DNA of 64,000 bases from Marinobacter koreensis (GCF_023156285.1 NZ_JAKZAJ010000002.1:248001-312000); one strand, 5' to 3'. Shown: positions 44,244 to 53,934, numbered from the stretch's first letter. Translations and numbers: made by a program. Notes: generated by a model from the letters alone, not told the origin.

Positions 44244-46409
44244 CTAGCAGGCCTCCAACGGCGCATAAGCCAGCACCAGCCATTTGGCGCCATCGTCGAA
44301 GTTCACCTGCACGCGCGTGTGATGGCCGGTGCCCTCGGAGTTCATCACGATCCCTTCTCCGAATTTCGGGTGCCGGACCCGCTGGCCGAGACTGAAACCC
44401 GACTGCTGAGCCGAGTCCTGGCTGAACAGCGACTCATTCGGGCGTTCCACCATCGCTGGCCGGGTGACGGTGTTTCTCAGGCGCACTTCCTGCAGGCAGT
44501 CACCGGGGATTTCCCGGACGAACCGGGACAGGGCATGGAATTTTTCCTGGCCATACAGGCGGCGGGATTCGGCGTAAGTGAGCACCAGCTTTTTCATGGC
44601 GCGGGTAATACCCACGTAGGCCAGTCGGCGTTCTTCTTCCATCCGGCCCGGCTCTTCCAGCGACATGCTGTGGGGGAACAGGCCTTCTTCCACGCCGGCC
44701 ATGAATACCAGCGGGAACTCCAGCCCCTTGGCAGAGTGCAGGGTCATCAGTTGTACGCTGTCCTCGTGGGCATCGGCCTGGGACTCTCCGGCGTCCAATG
44801 CCGCCTGGGCGATGAATTCCGACAGCGGATCGACACCTTCTTCGACCTCAAAATCAGACAGCGCATTGACGAGCTCTTCGAGGTTTTCCACCCTGGCCTG
44901 GCCTTTCTCACCCTTTTCACTGGCGTGATAATCCTTCAACCCGCTGACTTCGAGAGTCTGTTTCATCAGGCCTTGAAGGGAGGCGTGGTCCACCATCTCT
45001 GACAGGCTATTGATGATCCCGAGGAAGGATTGGAGACCGGTTTTCGCACGGCCTTTGACCTGCCCTGCCTCCAGCAGTCGTTCCGACGATTCCCAGAGCG
45101 AAATTCCCTGCTCGGTGGCGTATTCCCGGAGCTCCGCCAGGCTCTTGGCACCGATGCCCCGGGTTGGCACATTGACCACCCGCTCGAATGCGGCATCGTC
45201 GCGACGGTAATGAACCAATCGAAGGTACGCCAGGGCGTTGCGGATTTCCTGGCGATCGTAGAACCGCAGCCCGCCGTAAACCCGGTAAGGAATACCCTGG
45301 CGCATCAGTGCCTCTTCGAGCAGCCGGGACTGGGCGTTGGAGCGGTACAGGATGGCGACTTCGCTGCGCAGATTCCCTTCATCCACCCACGCGGAAATAC
45401 TGTCGGCAATGTAGTTGGCTTCGTCCTGCTCGTTGAACGCGGCGTACAGACTGATCGGCTCTCCGTCCGGACCGTCCGTCCAGAGTTCCTTGCCCAGACG
45501 CCCCTGATTGTTGGCGATGACCGAGTTGGCCGCCTTCAGGATCATTTGCGTCGATCGGTAGTTCTGCTCCAGCCGAACCAGCCGGGCATTGGGGAAATCC
45601 CGCTGATATTGCTGGATGTTCTCGATTTTCGCGCCCCGCCAGCCATAGATCGACTGGTCGTCATCACCGACTACCGTCAAGGGCACCCGATTGCTCGCCA
45701 GCACCTGCAACCAGGCGTACTGGATGGTGTTGGTGTCCTGGAACTCGTCTACGAGCATGTGCTGGAAACGACTCTGGTAATGAGCCAACAGTTCCGGCTT
45801 ATGGAGCCAGAGCTCGTGGGACCGGAGCAGCAGCTCACCGAAATCCACCAGGCCACCCTGCTGGCAGAGGGTTTCGTACTGGCGGTAGATCTTCAGCATG
45901 GTCGAGGTGAAGTGATCGCCAGGGTTCTCCTGGATGTGATCCGCACGCAGCCCCTCGTCTTTCTGGCTGTTGATGAACCACTGGGCCTGTTTTGGCGGCC
46001 ACCGGCTCTCGTCGATCTGGTTTTCCCGCATCACCCGCTTGATCAGCCGCAGCTGATCGTCACTGTCCAGCACCTGGAAATTCTCCGGAAGACCGGCATC
46101 CTGCCAGTGCGCCCTCAGCAAACGGTGGGCAATGCCGTGAAACGTGCCGATCCACAGTCCGCGAGTCGGGATCTGCATCATCTGTTCGACCCGATAGCGC
46201 ATCTCCCGCGCCGCCTTGTTGGTGAACGTCACCGCCAGAATGGCGGTCGGCGGCACCCGGTCCACGGTCATCAGCCAGGCGATCCGGTGCACCAGCACCC
46301 GGGTCTTGCCACTGCCCGCGCCAGCCAGTACCAGCAGGTGGTCATTCTGGGCAGTCACGGCTTCGCGCTGGGCATCGTTGAGGGGGTCGATGATGTGGGA
46401 GACGTCCAT
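44244..46409 (-). CDS. uvrD: DNA helicase II
   Basis: UvrD, 721 residues, a superfamily 1A 3'-5' helicase used in mismatch and nucleotide excision repair. Q motif and Walker A: LNDAQREAV and LAGAGSGKTRVL; motif II DEFQDTN; motif III VGDDDQSIYGWRG; motif VI YVGITRAMKKL. The C-terminal Tudor-like RNAP-binding tail is SLGQRVRHPKFGEGIV. No clear ribosome site before the ATG. An unusual stem-loop element lies 103 bases upstream. It converges on corA with no gap. Confidence 0.97.
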   Translation of the reverse strand: MDVSHIIDPLNDAQREAVTAQNDHLLVLAGAGSGKTRVLVHRIAWLMTVDRVPPTAILAVTFTNKAAREMRYRVEQMMQIPTRGLWIGTFHGIAHRLLRAHWQDAGLPENFQVLDSDDQLRLIKRVMRENQIDESRWPPKQAQWFINSQKDEGLRADHIQENPGDHFTSTMLKIYRQYETLCQQGGLVDFGELLLRSHELWLHKPELLAHYQSRFQHMLVDEFQDTNTIQYAWLQVLASNRVPLTVVGDDDQSIYGWRGAKIENIQQYQRDFPNARLVRLEQNYRSTQMILKAANSVIANNQGRLGKELWTDGPDGEPISLYAAFNEQDEANYIADSISAWVDEGNLRSEVAILYRSNAQSRLLEEALMRQGIPYRVYGGLRFYDRQEIRNALAYLRLVHYRRDDAAFERVVNVPTRGIGAKSLAELREYATEQGISLWESSERLLEAGQVKGRAKTGLQSFLGIINSLSEMVDHASLQGLMKQTLEVSGLKDYHASEKGEKGQARVENLEELVNALSDFEVEEGVDPLSEFIAQAALDAGESQADAHEDSVQLMTLHSAKGLEFPLVFMAGVEEGLFPHSMSLEEPGRMEEERRLAYVGITRAMKKLVLTYAESRRLYGQEKFHALSRFVREIPGDCLQEVRLRNTVTRPAMVERPNESLFSQDSAQQSGFSLGQRVRHPKFGEGIVMNSEGTGHHTRVQVNFDDGAKWLVLAYAPLEAC

Positions 46410-46511
46410 AGGAAATCGGTTCGCTACTGGTTAAATAAACAGGGAAATGAGTATAACAGGGAAGGGTGCGATTGTCGGGCCCGGGACAGCCCTCTTCCGT
46501 TTGGCGGAAAC

Positions 46512-46619
46512 GCACGAGGGAGGGCGGTTGTTCAGGACACGCTACGAGCACATCCATGTGCGCTTGAGTGTGGCCATCCCTGGCCACACACAGTCCTGAA
46601 CAACCGCCCTCCCCCGTGC
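46512..46619. repeat. composite stem-loop element, copy 1
   Basis: The 27-base left arm (46512-46538) and right arm (46593-46619) are inverted copies with a single mismatch. They enclose a 54-base core (46539-46592). The core holds two hairpins: GCACA-TCCA-TGTGC (46548-46561) and TGTGGCCA-TCCC-TGGCCACA (46569-46588). The core resembles copy 2 at 57276-57329 (same length, roughly 80% identical), but the arms do not. No transposase, no target duplication, and no T-run. It lies between the start of uvrD and the end of the aldehyde dehydrogenase gene. Not a family I can name. Confidence 0.85.
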
Positions 46620-46647
46620 TTTGCGTACCTGGGAGAAGGCTTTTCTA

Positions 46648-48096
46648 TCAAAAGCCTCTTGGCACGGTTTGCGGTTCCACAAACTCAAACAGGCCCTCAA
46701 GGCCGCCTTCGCGGCCGATGCCGGAGGCCTTCATGCCACCGAACGGCGCTTCCGGTGTCGGACCGGTACCGGTGTTCCAGCCAACGTGGCCGAACCGGAG
46801 GCCGGCCGCCACCCGCTGGGCACGCTCGGCATCCGCGGTGAACACGTACGATGCCAGACCGAACTCGGTGTCGTTACCGGCCTTGATGACTTCCTCTTCA
46901 GTGCGGAACCGCGCCATCGGGACCAGTGGTCCGAAGGTTTCCTCCTGGTAGCAGCACATGTCGCGGTTAACACCCAGAACAACCGTTGGCGGGAAGAACA
47001 GACCGTCGCCCAGCTCGCCAGGCTGCTTGCCGGCGACCAGATCGGCACCCTTGTCGAGGGCGTCTTCCAGGTGGCGCTTCACCTTGTCGAAGCCCTGTTT
47101 GTTAATCAGGGGCCCGATGTCGATGCCCTCTTTCATGCCATCGCCGACGGTCATCTTGTTGACTCGCTCCGCCAACTTCTCACCGAAGGCATCCGCCACT
47201 TTCTCATGCACGAAAATCCGGTTGGCACAGACACAGGTCTGGCCGCCGCCGCGGAACTTGTTCGCGATCAGGTTATCGGCCGCCGCATCGAGATCGGCAT
47301 CCTCAAAGACAATGAACGGGGCGTTGCCACCCAGTTCCAGGGCCAGCTTTTTCACGTGGTCTGCTGTATCGAGGATCAGTTTCCGGCCGACCTCGGTGGA
47401 ACCGGTAAAGCTCAACATCGTCACATCCGGATGCTCGCACAGGACCTTCCCAATGACGCTGGCCTTGCCCATCACCAGGTTGACCATGCCGTCCGGCAGG
47501 TCGAGTTTGTCCATCAGGCTGAACAGGGCCACCATGGTCAGTGGTGTCTCACTGGCCGGTTTGATCACGGAGGGGCAACCGGCCGCCAGGGCGGCGGACA
47601 GCTTCTTGGCGATCATCCCGATCGGGAAGTTCCAGGGCACGATCAGACCGGTCACACCAACCGGGCGATAATGCACGGTCCAGGTGCAGTCCTTGGGCTT
47701 CTCCGGAATGGTGTGGGCATCCAGCGCCTGAATGTGCTTGGCGCAGTAATCAAAGAAACCAGCCGCGTAATCTACTTCACCCTGCGCTTCTTTCCAGGGT
47801 TTGCCATGTTCCATGCACAGAATCCGCCCTACTTCCTCGCGGTTGTCCTTCAGTGCATCGCGGATGTCCTCAAGCCACTTGCGGCGGGTCTCGATCGGAT
47901 AGGGCTGGGTCAGCCTGAGTGCCGACTGCCCGGCCTCCACTGCCGCCTTCACATCGTCTTCGGGCATCGAGGGAACTTTTGCAATCACCTCGCCGGTGGC
48001 GGGGTTGTAGACATCGAAGGTATTGCCCTGGGCATTATCCGTCCAGCGACCGCCGATGTAGCCAGTAAGCTTGTCCAGCAGTGGTGACTCAATCAT
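46648..48096 (-). CDS. gabD: NAD(P)-dependent succinate-semialdehyde dehydrogenase family protein
   Basis: Aldehyde dehydrogenase, 482 residues, most like GabD, oxidising succinate semialdehyde to succinate in GABA and polyamine catabolism. The catalytic cysteine is in GGGQTCVCANR and the activating glutamate in LALELGGNAPFIV; NAD-site blocks are PWNFPIGMIAKKLSAALAAG and SFTGSTEVGR. AAGGAG is 5 bases before the ATG. It diverges from the acetylpolyamine deacetylase-like gene across 172 bases, which fits a polyamine-degradation link, but specificity is inferred by family only. Confidence 0.88.
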   Translation of the reverse strand: MIESPLLDKLTGYIGGRWTDNAQGNTFDVYNPATGEVIAKVPSMPEDDVKAAVEAGQSALRLTQPYPIETRRKWLEDIRDALKDNREEVGRILCMEHGKPWKEAQGEVDYAAGFFDYCAKHIQALDAHTIPEKPKDCTWTVHYRPVGVTGLIVPWNFPIGMIAKKLSAALAAGCPSVIKPASETPLTMVALFSLMDKLDLPDGMVNLVMGKASVIGKVLCEHPDVTMLSFTGSTEVGRKLILDTADHVKKLALELGGNAPFIVFEDADLDAAADNLIANKFRGGGQTCVCANRIFVHEKVADAFGEKLAERVNKMTVGDGMKEGIDIGPLINKQGFDKVKRHLEDALDKGADLVAGKQPGELGDGLFFPPTVVLGVNRDMCCYQEETFGPLVPMARFRTEEEVIKAGNDTEFGLASYVFTADAERAQRVAAGLRFGHVGWNTGTGPTPEAPFGGMKASGIGREGGLEGLFEFVEPQTVPRGF

Positions 48097-48268
48097 CTCG
48101 GCTCCTTTTCTGAAATTGGCGACGCCCCGACCACGGGACGAGTTGCGTCAGTGATTCATGTCTTTCATAGTGGATCTTGAGTCTAAGACTGTAAAGTCAA
48201 GGCCCGGTTTTTGACGCGACTCCGACACTGCCTATACTCGGAGAATCAGAATTTAAGGAGCCCGGACC

Positions 48269-49282
48269 ATGAAAGCGTATTTCCATCCTTCTCAGGATCT
48301 GCACGTACCCAAGACCTACTTTACCCGTGGCCAGATGCGGGAGCCGCAGGAGATCCCGGCTCGTACGGAGCTGATGCTCAAGGGGCTGAAAGACATGGGC
48401 ATTTCCGTGCTTCAACCGGCAGACCAGGGCGCCGGCCCTATCTCGAAGGTCCACGATCTGGGGTATCTGAGATTCCTGGAATCCGCGCACCGGCGCTGGA
48501 TGGAAATGGGCGACTGGGGCGATGAGGTCATGTCGAACATCTTCGTCCGTTCCCCCAATGCCATGCGGGGCGTTTTGGCCGAGGCGGCACGCTACCTGGC
48601 CGATGGCAGCTGTCCCATCGGCGAGCATACCTGGGAGGCCGCTTACTGGTCCGCCCAGACCGCCCTCGGGGCCGCGGACGCCCTGATTGCCGGGGAACGC
48701 ACCGCCTACGCCGTCTGTCGTCCGCCGGGGCACCATGCCCGGAAAGACGCCGCCGGCGGCTTCTGCTACCTGAACAATGCCGCGATTGCCGCAGAGCACA
48801 TGAAGTCCCGGTTCCCGAAAATTGCGATCCTGGACACCGACATGCACCACGGCCAGGGCATCCAGGAAATCTTCTACGACCGCAGTGATGTCCTGTACAT
48901 CTCCATCCACGGCGATACGACCAACTTCTACCCGGTAGTGACCGGCTTCGAGGATGAACGTGGTGAAGGTGACGGGTACGGATACAACATCAATATGCCC
49001 ATGCCCCACGGCTCCAGCGAGGATTATTTCTTCGGCAAGGTGGCCGAGGCGTTGACGGCTATCCGGCTGTTCCAGCCCGATGCACTCATCCTGACCCTCG
49101 GTTTCGATGTCTACAAGAACGACCCGCAGGCCAAGGTGTCGGTGTCTTCAGAGGGCTTCAACCGGCTCAGTACCGAAGTCCGGGAGTTGCGCCTGCCCAC
49201 ACTGGTGGTGCAGGAAGGCGGCTACGACCTGGAGGCGCTGACCACCAACGTACAGCAGTTCTTCGAGGGCATGGAGGGCTGA
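48269..49282 (+). CDS. histone deacetylase-family acetylpolyamine amidohydrolase
   Basis: Arginase/deacetylase-fold zinc hydrolase of 337 residues, closest in pattern to bacterial acetylpolyamine amidohydrolases. Active-site features: PPGHHA (two histidines), the zinc ligands D and H in LDTDMHHGQG and D in LGFDVYKNDP, and the transition-state tyrosine in QEGGYDLE. It would remove acetyl groups from acetylated polyamines in the cytoplasm. AAGGAG precedes the ATG by 8 bases. It diverges from the GabD-like gene; together they suggest diamine/GABA breakdown. Confidence 0.9.
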   Translation: MKAYFHPSQDLHVPKTYFTRGQMREPQEIPARTELMLKGLKDMGISVLQPADQGAGPISKVHDLGYLRFLESAHRRWMEMGDWGDEVMSNIFVRSPNAMRGVLAEAARYLADGSCPIGEHTWEAAYWSAQTALGAADALIAGERTAYAVCRPPGHHARKDAAGGFCYLNNAAIAAEHMKSRFPKIAILDTDMHHGQGIQEIFYDRSDVLYISIHGDTTNFYPVVTGFEDERGEGDGYGYNINMPMPHGSSEDYFFGKVAEALTAIRLFQPDALILTLGFDVYKNDPQAKVSVSSEGFNRLSTEVRELRLPTLVVQEGGYDLEALTTNVQQFFEGMEG

Positions 49283-49289
49283 CCGTCCC

Positions 49290-50744
49290 TCAGGAGGCCG
49301 GAGTGTAGACCTTGACGTTGTTGTGCCCTTCGGCCTTCAGATGACCGGCATGCATGCGACTCATCGAGCCCCGGTCGCAGTACAGCAGGTACTGCCGGTT
49401 CCGGGGTAGCGTGTCGATCTGCTGGTTCAGCTCGTAAAACGGAATTTTCAGGATCTGGTTGTTGGTCAGCGTCAGAGGGGCTCGCTCTTCCTCGGACGGA
49501 TGGCGGACGTCGATGATGACGTCATCTACCCCGGGGGTCTGAACCAATTCCACTTCTTCCGGCGTCGAGGTTGATTCAAGGAGCCGATTCACCGGCGTTT
49601 CCTCCCGGTTCTCGATCGCCTGCGCCAGAGCCGCCGGATCCATTTCGGCTTCATCGGCCTCAACACGATGAAGTTTTGCCCGGGTCGCCGGCTTCTGGGA
49701 AATCACACCGCAGTATTCCGGCATGTTACGGGCAAAGGACTCGGTCCCGATGTCGTGCGCAATCCGGATAATCTCCTGCTTGTCCATCGCGATGAGCGGA
49801 CGCAACACCACCTGTTCACAGGCCCGGTCGACCACGTTGAGGTTCGACAGGGTCTGGCTGGACACCTGGGCAACCGCATCGCCCATCACCAGGCCGGACA
49901 CATTCAGCGTGTCGGCGATCTCGGCGGCGGCCTTGAGCATCTGGCGCTTGAGCACCACGCCCCAGTGGCGATGGTTGACCGAGCGCATGATTTCCGCCAC
50001 CACTCCGTCAAAGGGTACGGAGATGAATTTAACGCTGTGAGAGGCCTCATAACGTTCCCAGAGGTAATGGACCACCTGACGCACCCCGACTTCGTGCGCG
50101 GTGCCTCCGAGGTTGAAAAACAGGAAGTGACTCCGTAGCCCCCGACGCATCATCAGGTACGCCGCGACCGAGGAATCATAGCCTCCGGAAATCAGCGTCA
50201 TGACGCTCTCCACAGAGCCCAGCGGATACCCCCCGAGCCCAGGATGTTTGCGTCGGGAGACGTGAAAACCGTCTTCCTTGACCTCCACCCGGACTTCCAC
50301 CTGCGGAGATTTGAGATCCACACCGGCTGTTTCATAAGCGTTCAGCAACGCCGCGCCAACTGCGCGTTCGATATCGATCGAACGGAAATCGTGATCTCCC
50401 AGGCGCTTGGCACGGACGGCAAAGGTCTTGCCGTCGAGCAGACCGGCATAGGCCGCCACGGCCTTGTCCGCAATATCCTCCAGGGAAGTCAGCGGATAGA
50501 CGGCAATTTCCTGGATGCTGGAAATACCGGGCACACGCATCAGCACATCAATCACCGATCCGTACAATCCACGATCATCGGGGACGTCCACGTCGACCCG
50601 ATCCCAGGTCCCGGTGACGTCAATATCGGAATCGAGCCGAACCAGCAGCTTGCGAACGTTCTGACGGAGTTGACGCATCTGTTGCTGGCGCACGGGCTTG
50701 CTTTTGATGGCGACTTCCGGAGCGGGACGGATTAACAGTTTCAT
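49290..50744 (-). CDS. thiI: tRNA 4-thiouridine synthetase ThiI
   Basis: ThiI, 484 residues, adenylates U8 of tRNA and transfers sulfur to give s4U; it also serves thiamine thiazole synthesis. Order: NFLD and THUMP (1-165), PP-loop ATPase (about 175-340, with SGGYDSSVAAYLMMRRG), then a C-terminal rhodanese domain (about 395-484) with the sulfur-carrying Cys in LLYCDRGSMS. The E. coli-type full length with rhodanese is intact. ATG 50744 begins the family sequence MKLLIRPAPEVAIKSK; the frame runs open to 51473 only as antisense of ppnN. It converges on the deacetylase gene. Confidence 0.97.
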   Translation of the reverse strand: MKLLIRPAPEVAIKSKPVRQQQMRQLRQNVRKLLVRLDSDIDVTGTWDRVDVDVPDDRGLYGSVIDVLMRVPGISSIQEIAVYPLTSLEDIADKAVAAYAGLLDGKTFAVRAKRLGDHDFRSIDIERAVGAALLNAYETAGVDLKSPQVEVRVEVKEDGFHVSRRKHPGLGGYPLGSVESVMTLISGGYDSSVAAYLMMRRGLRSHFLFFNLGGTAHEVGVRQVVHYLWERYEASHSVKFISVPFDGVVAEIMRSVNHRHWGVVLKRQMLKAAAEIADTLNVSGLVMGDAVAQVSSQTLSNLNVVDRACEQVVLRPLIAMDKQEIIRIAHDIGTESFARNMPEYCGVISQKPATRAKLHRVEADEAEMDPAALAQAIENREETPVNRLLESTSTPEEVELVQTPGVDDVIIDVRHPSEEERAPLTLTNNQILKIPFYELNQQIDTLPRNRQYLLYCDRGSMSRMHAGHLKAEGHNNVKVYTPAS

Positions 50745-50855
50745 AGATCGGAGTTTTGTCGGGTGGCGTATAAAGCGGAAAGCGCCTAGTGTACCTGTTT
50801 GTCGGATTGCCTCAAAATCCGGCACGGTCGAAACCATCAGGAGTATCACTGTTAC

Positions 50856-52238
50856 ATGAGCGAATCCACGATCACCGCCCTGGTCTCTCCGGAGGGCTCC
50901 CTTGAAATCCTGTCCAACCACGAGGTCAACCGACTCAAGGATAAAAGCGAGGGAGGGCTGTACCGGCTGTTCCGCCAATGCGCGCTTGCGGTGCTCAATA
51001 CCGGCGTTGAAACTGACGATTGCAAGGCCCTGATGGAGATGCACGCCGATTTCGACGTACGCCTCGTCCCCCAGCCGCGCGGTGTGAAACTGGAGCTGAT
51101 CAATGCCCCGGCCCACGCGTTTGTGGATGGAGAAATGCTCAGGGCCATTCGGGAACACCTGTTTTCGGTACTCAGGGACATCATCTACACCCACTCCATC
51201 CCGGAGACCGTACCCGGGTTCCGACGGGACAATCCCGATGACATCACCAACCTGGTCTTCCACATCCTCCGCAACGCCGGGGTCCTGCAGGCGGGGCGGC
51301 AGCCGGATATGGTGGTGTGCTGGGGTGGTCACTCCATTGGCCACTCGGAATACCAGTACAGCAAGGAGATCGGCCACCAACTGGGCCTGCGCGGCCTCAG
51401 CATCATTACCGGTTGCGGTCCCGGTGCCATGAAAGGGCCTATGAAGGGGGCCACCATCGGCCACGCCAAGCAACGGGTCCGTAACGGGCGTTACGTGGGC
51501 ATTACCGAACCGGCGATCATCGGCGCCGAAGCCCCGAACCCCATTGTCAACGAACTGGTAATCATGCCGGACATCGAAAAGCGGCTAGAGGCGTTTATTC
51601 GTTGTGGCCACGGCGTGATCGTCTTTCCCGGGGGCGTAGGCACCGCCGAAGAAATCCTGTATCTGCTCGGCATCCTGCTGCATCCGGACAACGCCGACCT
51701 GCCGTTCCCGGTGATCTTTACCGGACGCCCTGAAAACGCGGAATACTTCGAAATGATCGACAAGTTCATCCGCAATGCCCTTGGCGACAAAGCGGCGGAA
51801 AAATACGACATCATCATTGATGATCCGGTTCGCGTGGCGCAAACCATGAAGAAAGGCATGAAAGAAGTGGAGACCTTTCGCAGGGCCATGCAGGACGCCT
51901 ACTACTTCAACTGGATGCTGAAGATCGATCCGGTGTTCCAGCTCCCGTTCGACCCCAACCACGCCACCATGCGGGCGCTCGAACTCCATCGGGACCAGCC
52001 CGTCCACCTGGTCGCAGCAAATCTTCGCAAGGCATTCAGCGGCATCGTCGCCGGGAATGTAAAGGAAAACGGGATTCGGCAGATTCAGGAGAAAGGCCCC
52101 TTCGAAATCGCCGGGGACCCGACTCTGATCAAACCGCTCGAGGCCATGCTTGAGCAGTTTGTCGCCCAGGACCGGATGAAGCTTCCGGGCCTGCAGGCCT
52201 ACCGTCCCTGCTATCGGATCGTCAGCGGAGCGGCCTAG
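50856..52238 (+). CDS. ppnN: pyrimidine/purine nucleotide 5'-monophosphate nucleosidase PpnN
   Basis: PpnN (YgdH), 460 residues (E. coli 454), cleaves nucleoside monophosphates to base and ribose-5-phosphate and is stimulated by (p)ppGpp, adjusting purine pools in starvation. The LOG-type core has CWGGHSIG, GLRGLSIITGCGPGAMKGP and FPGGVGTAEEILYLLG. Family N- and C-terminal regions flank it. ATG 50856 has AGGAG 12 bases upstream; an in-frame start at 50799 has none. Diverges from thiI across 111 bases. Confidence 0.95.
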   Translation: MSESTITALVSPEGSLEILSNHEVNRLKDKSEGGLYRLFRQCALAVLNTGVETDDCKALMEMHADFDVRLVPQPRGVKLELINAPAHAFVDGEMLRAIREHLFSVLRDIIYTHSIPETVPGFRRDNPDDITNLVFHILRNAGVLQAGRQPDMVVCWGGHSIGHSEYQYSKEIGHQLGLRGLSIITGCGPGAMKGPMKGATIGHAKQRVRNGRYVGITEPAIIGAEAPNPIVNELVIMPDIEKRLEAFIRCGHGVIVFPGGVGTAEEILYLLGILLHPDNADLPFPVIFTGRPENAEYFEMIDKFIRNALGDKAAEKYDIIIDDPVRVAQTMKKGMKEVETFRRAMQDAYYFNWMLKIDPVFQLPFDPNHATMRALELHRDQPVHLVAANLRKAFSGIVAGNVKENGIRQIQEKGPFEIAGDPTLIKPLEAMLEQFVAQDRMKLPGLQAYRPCYRIVSGAA

Positions 52239-52265
52239 ACTGCCCCGCTGACGCAGCGGCCGGAG

Positions 52266-52601
52266 TTACTTACCGCCGGCGGGGAGGCTTGAGAAGTACG
52301 CCGCCACGTTGGCGATATCCTCATCACTCAGTGCAGCCGCCTGCCCCTGCATGATGGCTGCCTGACCACCCGTGCGCTGCTTGTTCTTGTAGGCCTTCAA
52401 CGCCATTACCAGGTATTGCTCATTCTGGCCCGCCAGGTTCGGATAGGTCGGAATCTGGGCAACGCCGTTCTGACCATGGCATGCCGCGCAAACAGACGTA
52501 GCCTTGGCCTTTCCGGCTGCCATATCGGCAGCGGATGCCGCCGTCGGCAGAGCAACGACGGCCGCAACCAGTCCCGCAACTGCAAAATGCTTCAATTTCA
52601 T
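52266..52601 (-). CDS. periplasmic class I cytochrome c (c4/c553-like)
   Basis: A 111-residue mono-haem cytochrome c. A signal peptide ([19 protein letters not shown], cleavage near ASAAD) is followed by haem-binding CAACHG and the likely axial methionine in [16 protein letters not shown]. The pattern of [23 protein letters not shown] is shared with cytochrome c4/c553, electron carriers to terminal oxidases. GAGAGGG precedes the ATG by 7 bases. It is alone on its strand, converging on ppnN and diverging from the acyl-CoA hydrolase gene. Confidence 0.93.
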   Translation of the reverse strand: MKLKHFAVAGLVAAVVALPTAASAADMAAGKAKATSVCAACHGQNGVAQIPTYPNLAGQNEQYLVMALKAYKNKQRTGGQAAIMQGQAAALSDEDIANVAAYFSSLPAGGK

Positions 52602-52826
52602 GGTAGTGCCCTCTCAACAGTGTTTTTGGTTTTGAGAAAATGAGGCCGGTGTGTTGTCACCGCACATTCATGGGAGTCACTTATAGCACACCAAACACGA
52701 GGCTCAAATGTGATCCGTCAAGGTTGTCGTTGCGACATTTGTCCTCTTTACGGCAATTGCCACTTGATGACAGAGTACGTTTCGATCCCAGACCCGGATT
52801 TTGTCCGACCTGAAGCGGAGACTTCT

Positions 52827-53930
52827 ATGTCCATTGAGTTGCAGGAACTCCCCTGCCTGGAAGGCAAGCTTGGCCTGCTTACGCTGAATGCCCCGGCAAC
52901 CCTGAACGCCCTGAGCACAACCATGATTGATCAGGCCCAACGGGCACTGGATGCATGGGCAGACGATGACAGCATCTGCCTGGTCGTCGTTCAGGGGGCG
53001 GGCGAACGGGCGTTCTGCGCAGGCGGCAACCTTCGACAACTGTACGACGCCATGATCGGCGGCGAGGATCCGGATCTCCCGGGACAATTCTTCAGCCATG
53101 AGTATCGGCTGGACTACAGTCTGCACCGATTTCCGAAACCGGTCGTCGGCATCGGCCACGGCATCGTCATGGGTGGCGGCCTGGGCCTGTTGTCTGCCTG
53201 TCGCTATCGCCTGGTCACACCGGATCTCGTATTGGCCATGCCCGAGGTCGCGATTGGTCTGTTTCCCGACGTGGGCGCAAGCTGGTTCCTGAATCGCCTG
53301 CCCGGCAGGCTCGGCCTTTTCATGGGGCTCACAGGCGCCCGCCTCAATATCACCGATACGCTCCGTGTCGGCCTTGCGGATATGGCATTGCTCCCGGAAG
53401 ACCGGGAACCTCTGCTGCGCCAGCTCCAGGAGCAACGCTGGACCGGCGACCCGCCTGCCGACGATAACCGCCTCTTTCGTCTGCTGAACCAGATGCATGC
53501 ACCCGATTACCATGCGTTGCCTCCCAGCAACCTCGAGCGTCACGAGCAGACCATCGCCCGCCTCAGTGCCGGCACCGACCTGCCCGATATCATCGATCGC
53601 CTGCTCTCGTCCGAAGCGGACACCGACTGGTGGAAAGCCTGCATCGAAAACCTCCAGGGCGGATGTCCGGTGTCTGCCTGGCTGGTCTGGACCCAGCTCC
53701 GCAAGGCCCAGCAGATGTCCCTGAAAGACGTTTTCCGGATGGAACTGGCGATGGCCAGGGAATGCTGCCGCCGGCCTGATTTGCCGGAGGGCATCCGGGC
53801 AAGGATGGTGGACAGGGACCAGAGCCCTGCCTGGTCATATACGTCGGTCGGCGACGTACCGGAAGAGGTGATCGAGGCTCATTTCGAGCCCCAGTGGAAC
53901 GATGAAACCGATCCCATGCAGCTTCAATAG
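52827..53930 (+). CDS. enoyl-CoA hydratase/3-hydroxyisobutyryl-CoA hydrolase family protein
   Basis: Crotonase-fold protein of 367 residues, longer than enoyl-CoA hydratases and matching the 3-hydroxyisobutyryl-CoA hydrolase group (valine breakdown). Oxyanion-hole segments are RAFCAGGNLRQLYD and GHGIVMGGGLGLLSACRYR; the family tag is MPEVAIGLFPDVGASWFLNRLPG with the catalytic Glu in the first part. The C-terminal half carries the hydrolase-type FRMELAMARECCRRPDLPEGIRA. ATG 52827 has GGAG 6 bases upstream; the frame extends to 52710 with no site. No other valine-pathway gene is adjacent. Confidence 0.88.
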   Translation: MSIELQELPCLEGKLGLLTLNAPATLNALSTTMIDQAQRALDAWADDDSICLVVVQGAGERAFCAGGNLRQLYDAMIGGEDPDLPGQFFSHEYRLDYSLHRFPKPVVGIGHGIVMGGGLGLLSACRYRLVTPDLVLAMPEVAIGLFPDVGASWFLNRLPGRLGLFMGLTGARLNITDTLRVGLADMALLPEDREPLLRQLQEQRWTGDPPADDNRLFRLLNQMHAPDYHALPPSNLERHEQTIARLSAGTDLPDIIDRLLSSEADTDWWKACIENLQGGCPVSAWLVWTQLRKAQQMSLKDVFRMELAMARECCRRPDLPEGIRARMVDRDQSPAWSYTSVGDVPEEVIEAHFEPQWNDETDPMQLQ

Positions 53931-53934
53931 ATGA

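Noticed and set aside
46410..46647. Copy 1 of the element as a plain intrinsic terminator of the aldehyde dehydrogenase or uvrD gene
   Set aside because: It lacks a T-run on both strands, lies upstream of uvrD, and has a complex core shared with another locus.
50745..51473. N-terminal extension of thiI by more than 200 residues
   Set aside because: It is antisense to ppnN; the family sequence MKLLIRPAPEV begins at 50744.
52710..52826. Cysteine-rich extension upstream of the crotonase-fold protein
   Set aside because: No ribosome site before 52710, whereas GGAG precedes 52827 and the family starts there; the Cys pattern (CRCDICPLYGNC) is probably chance.
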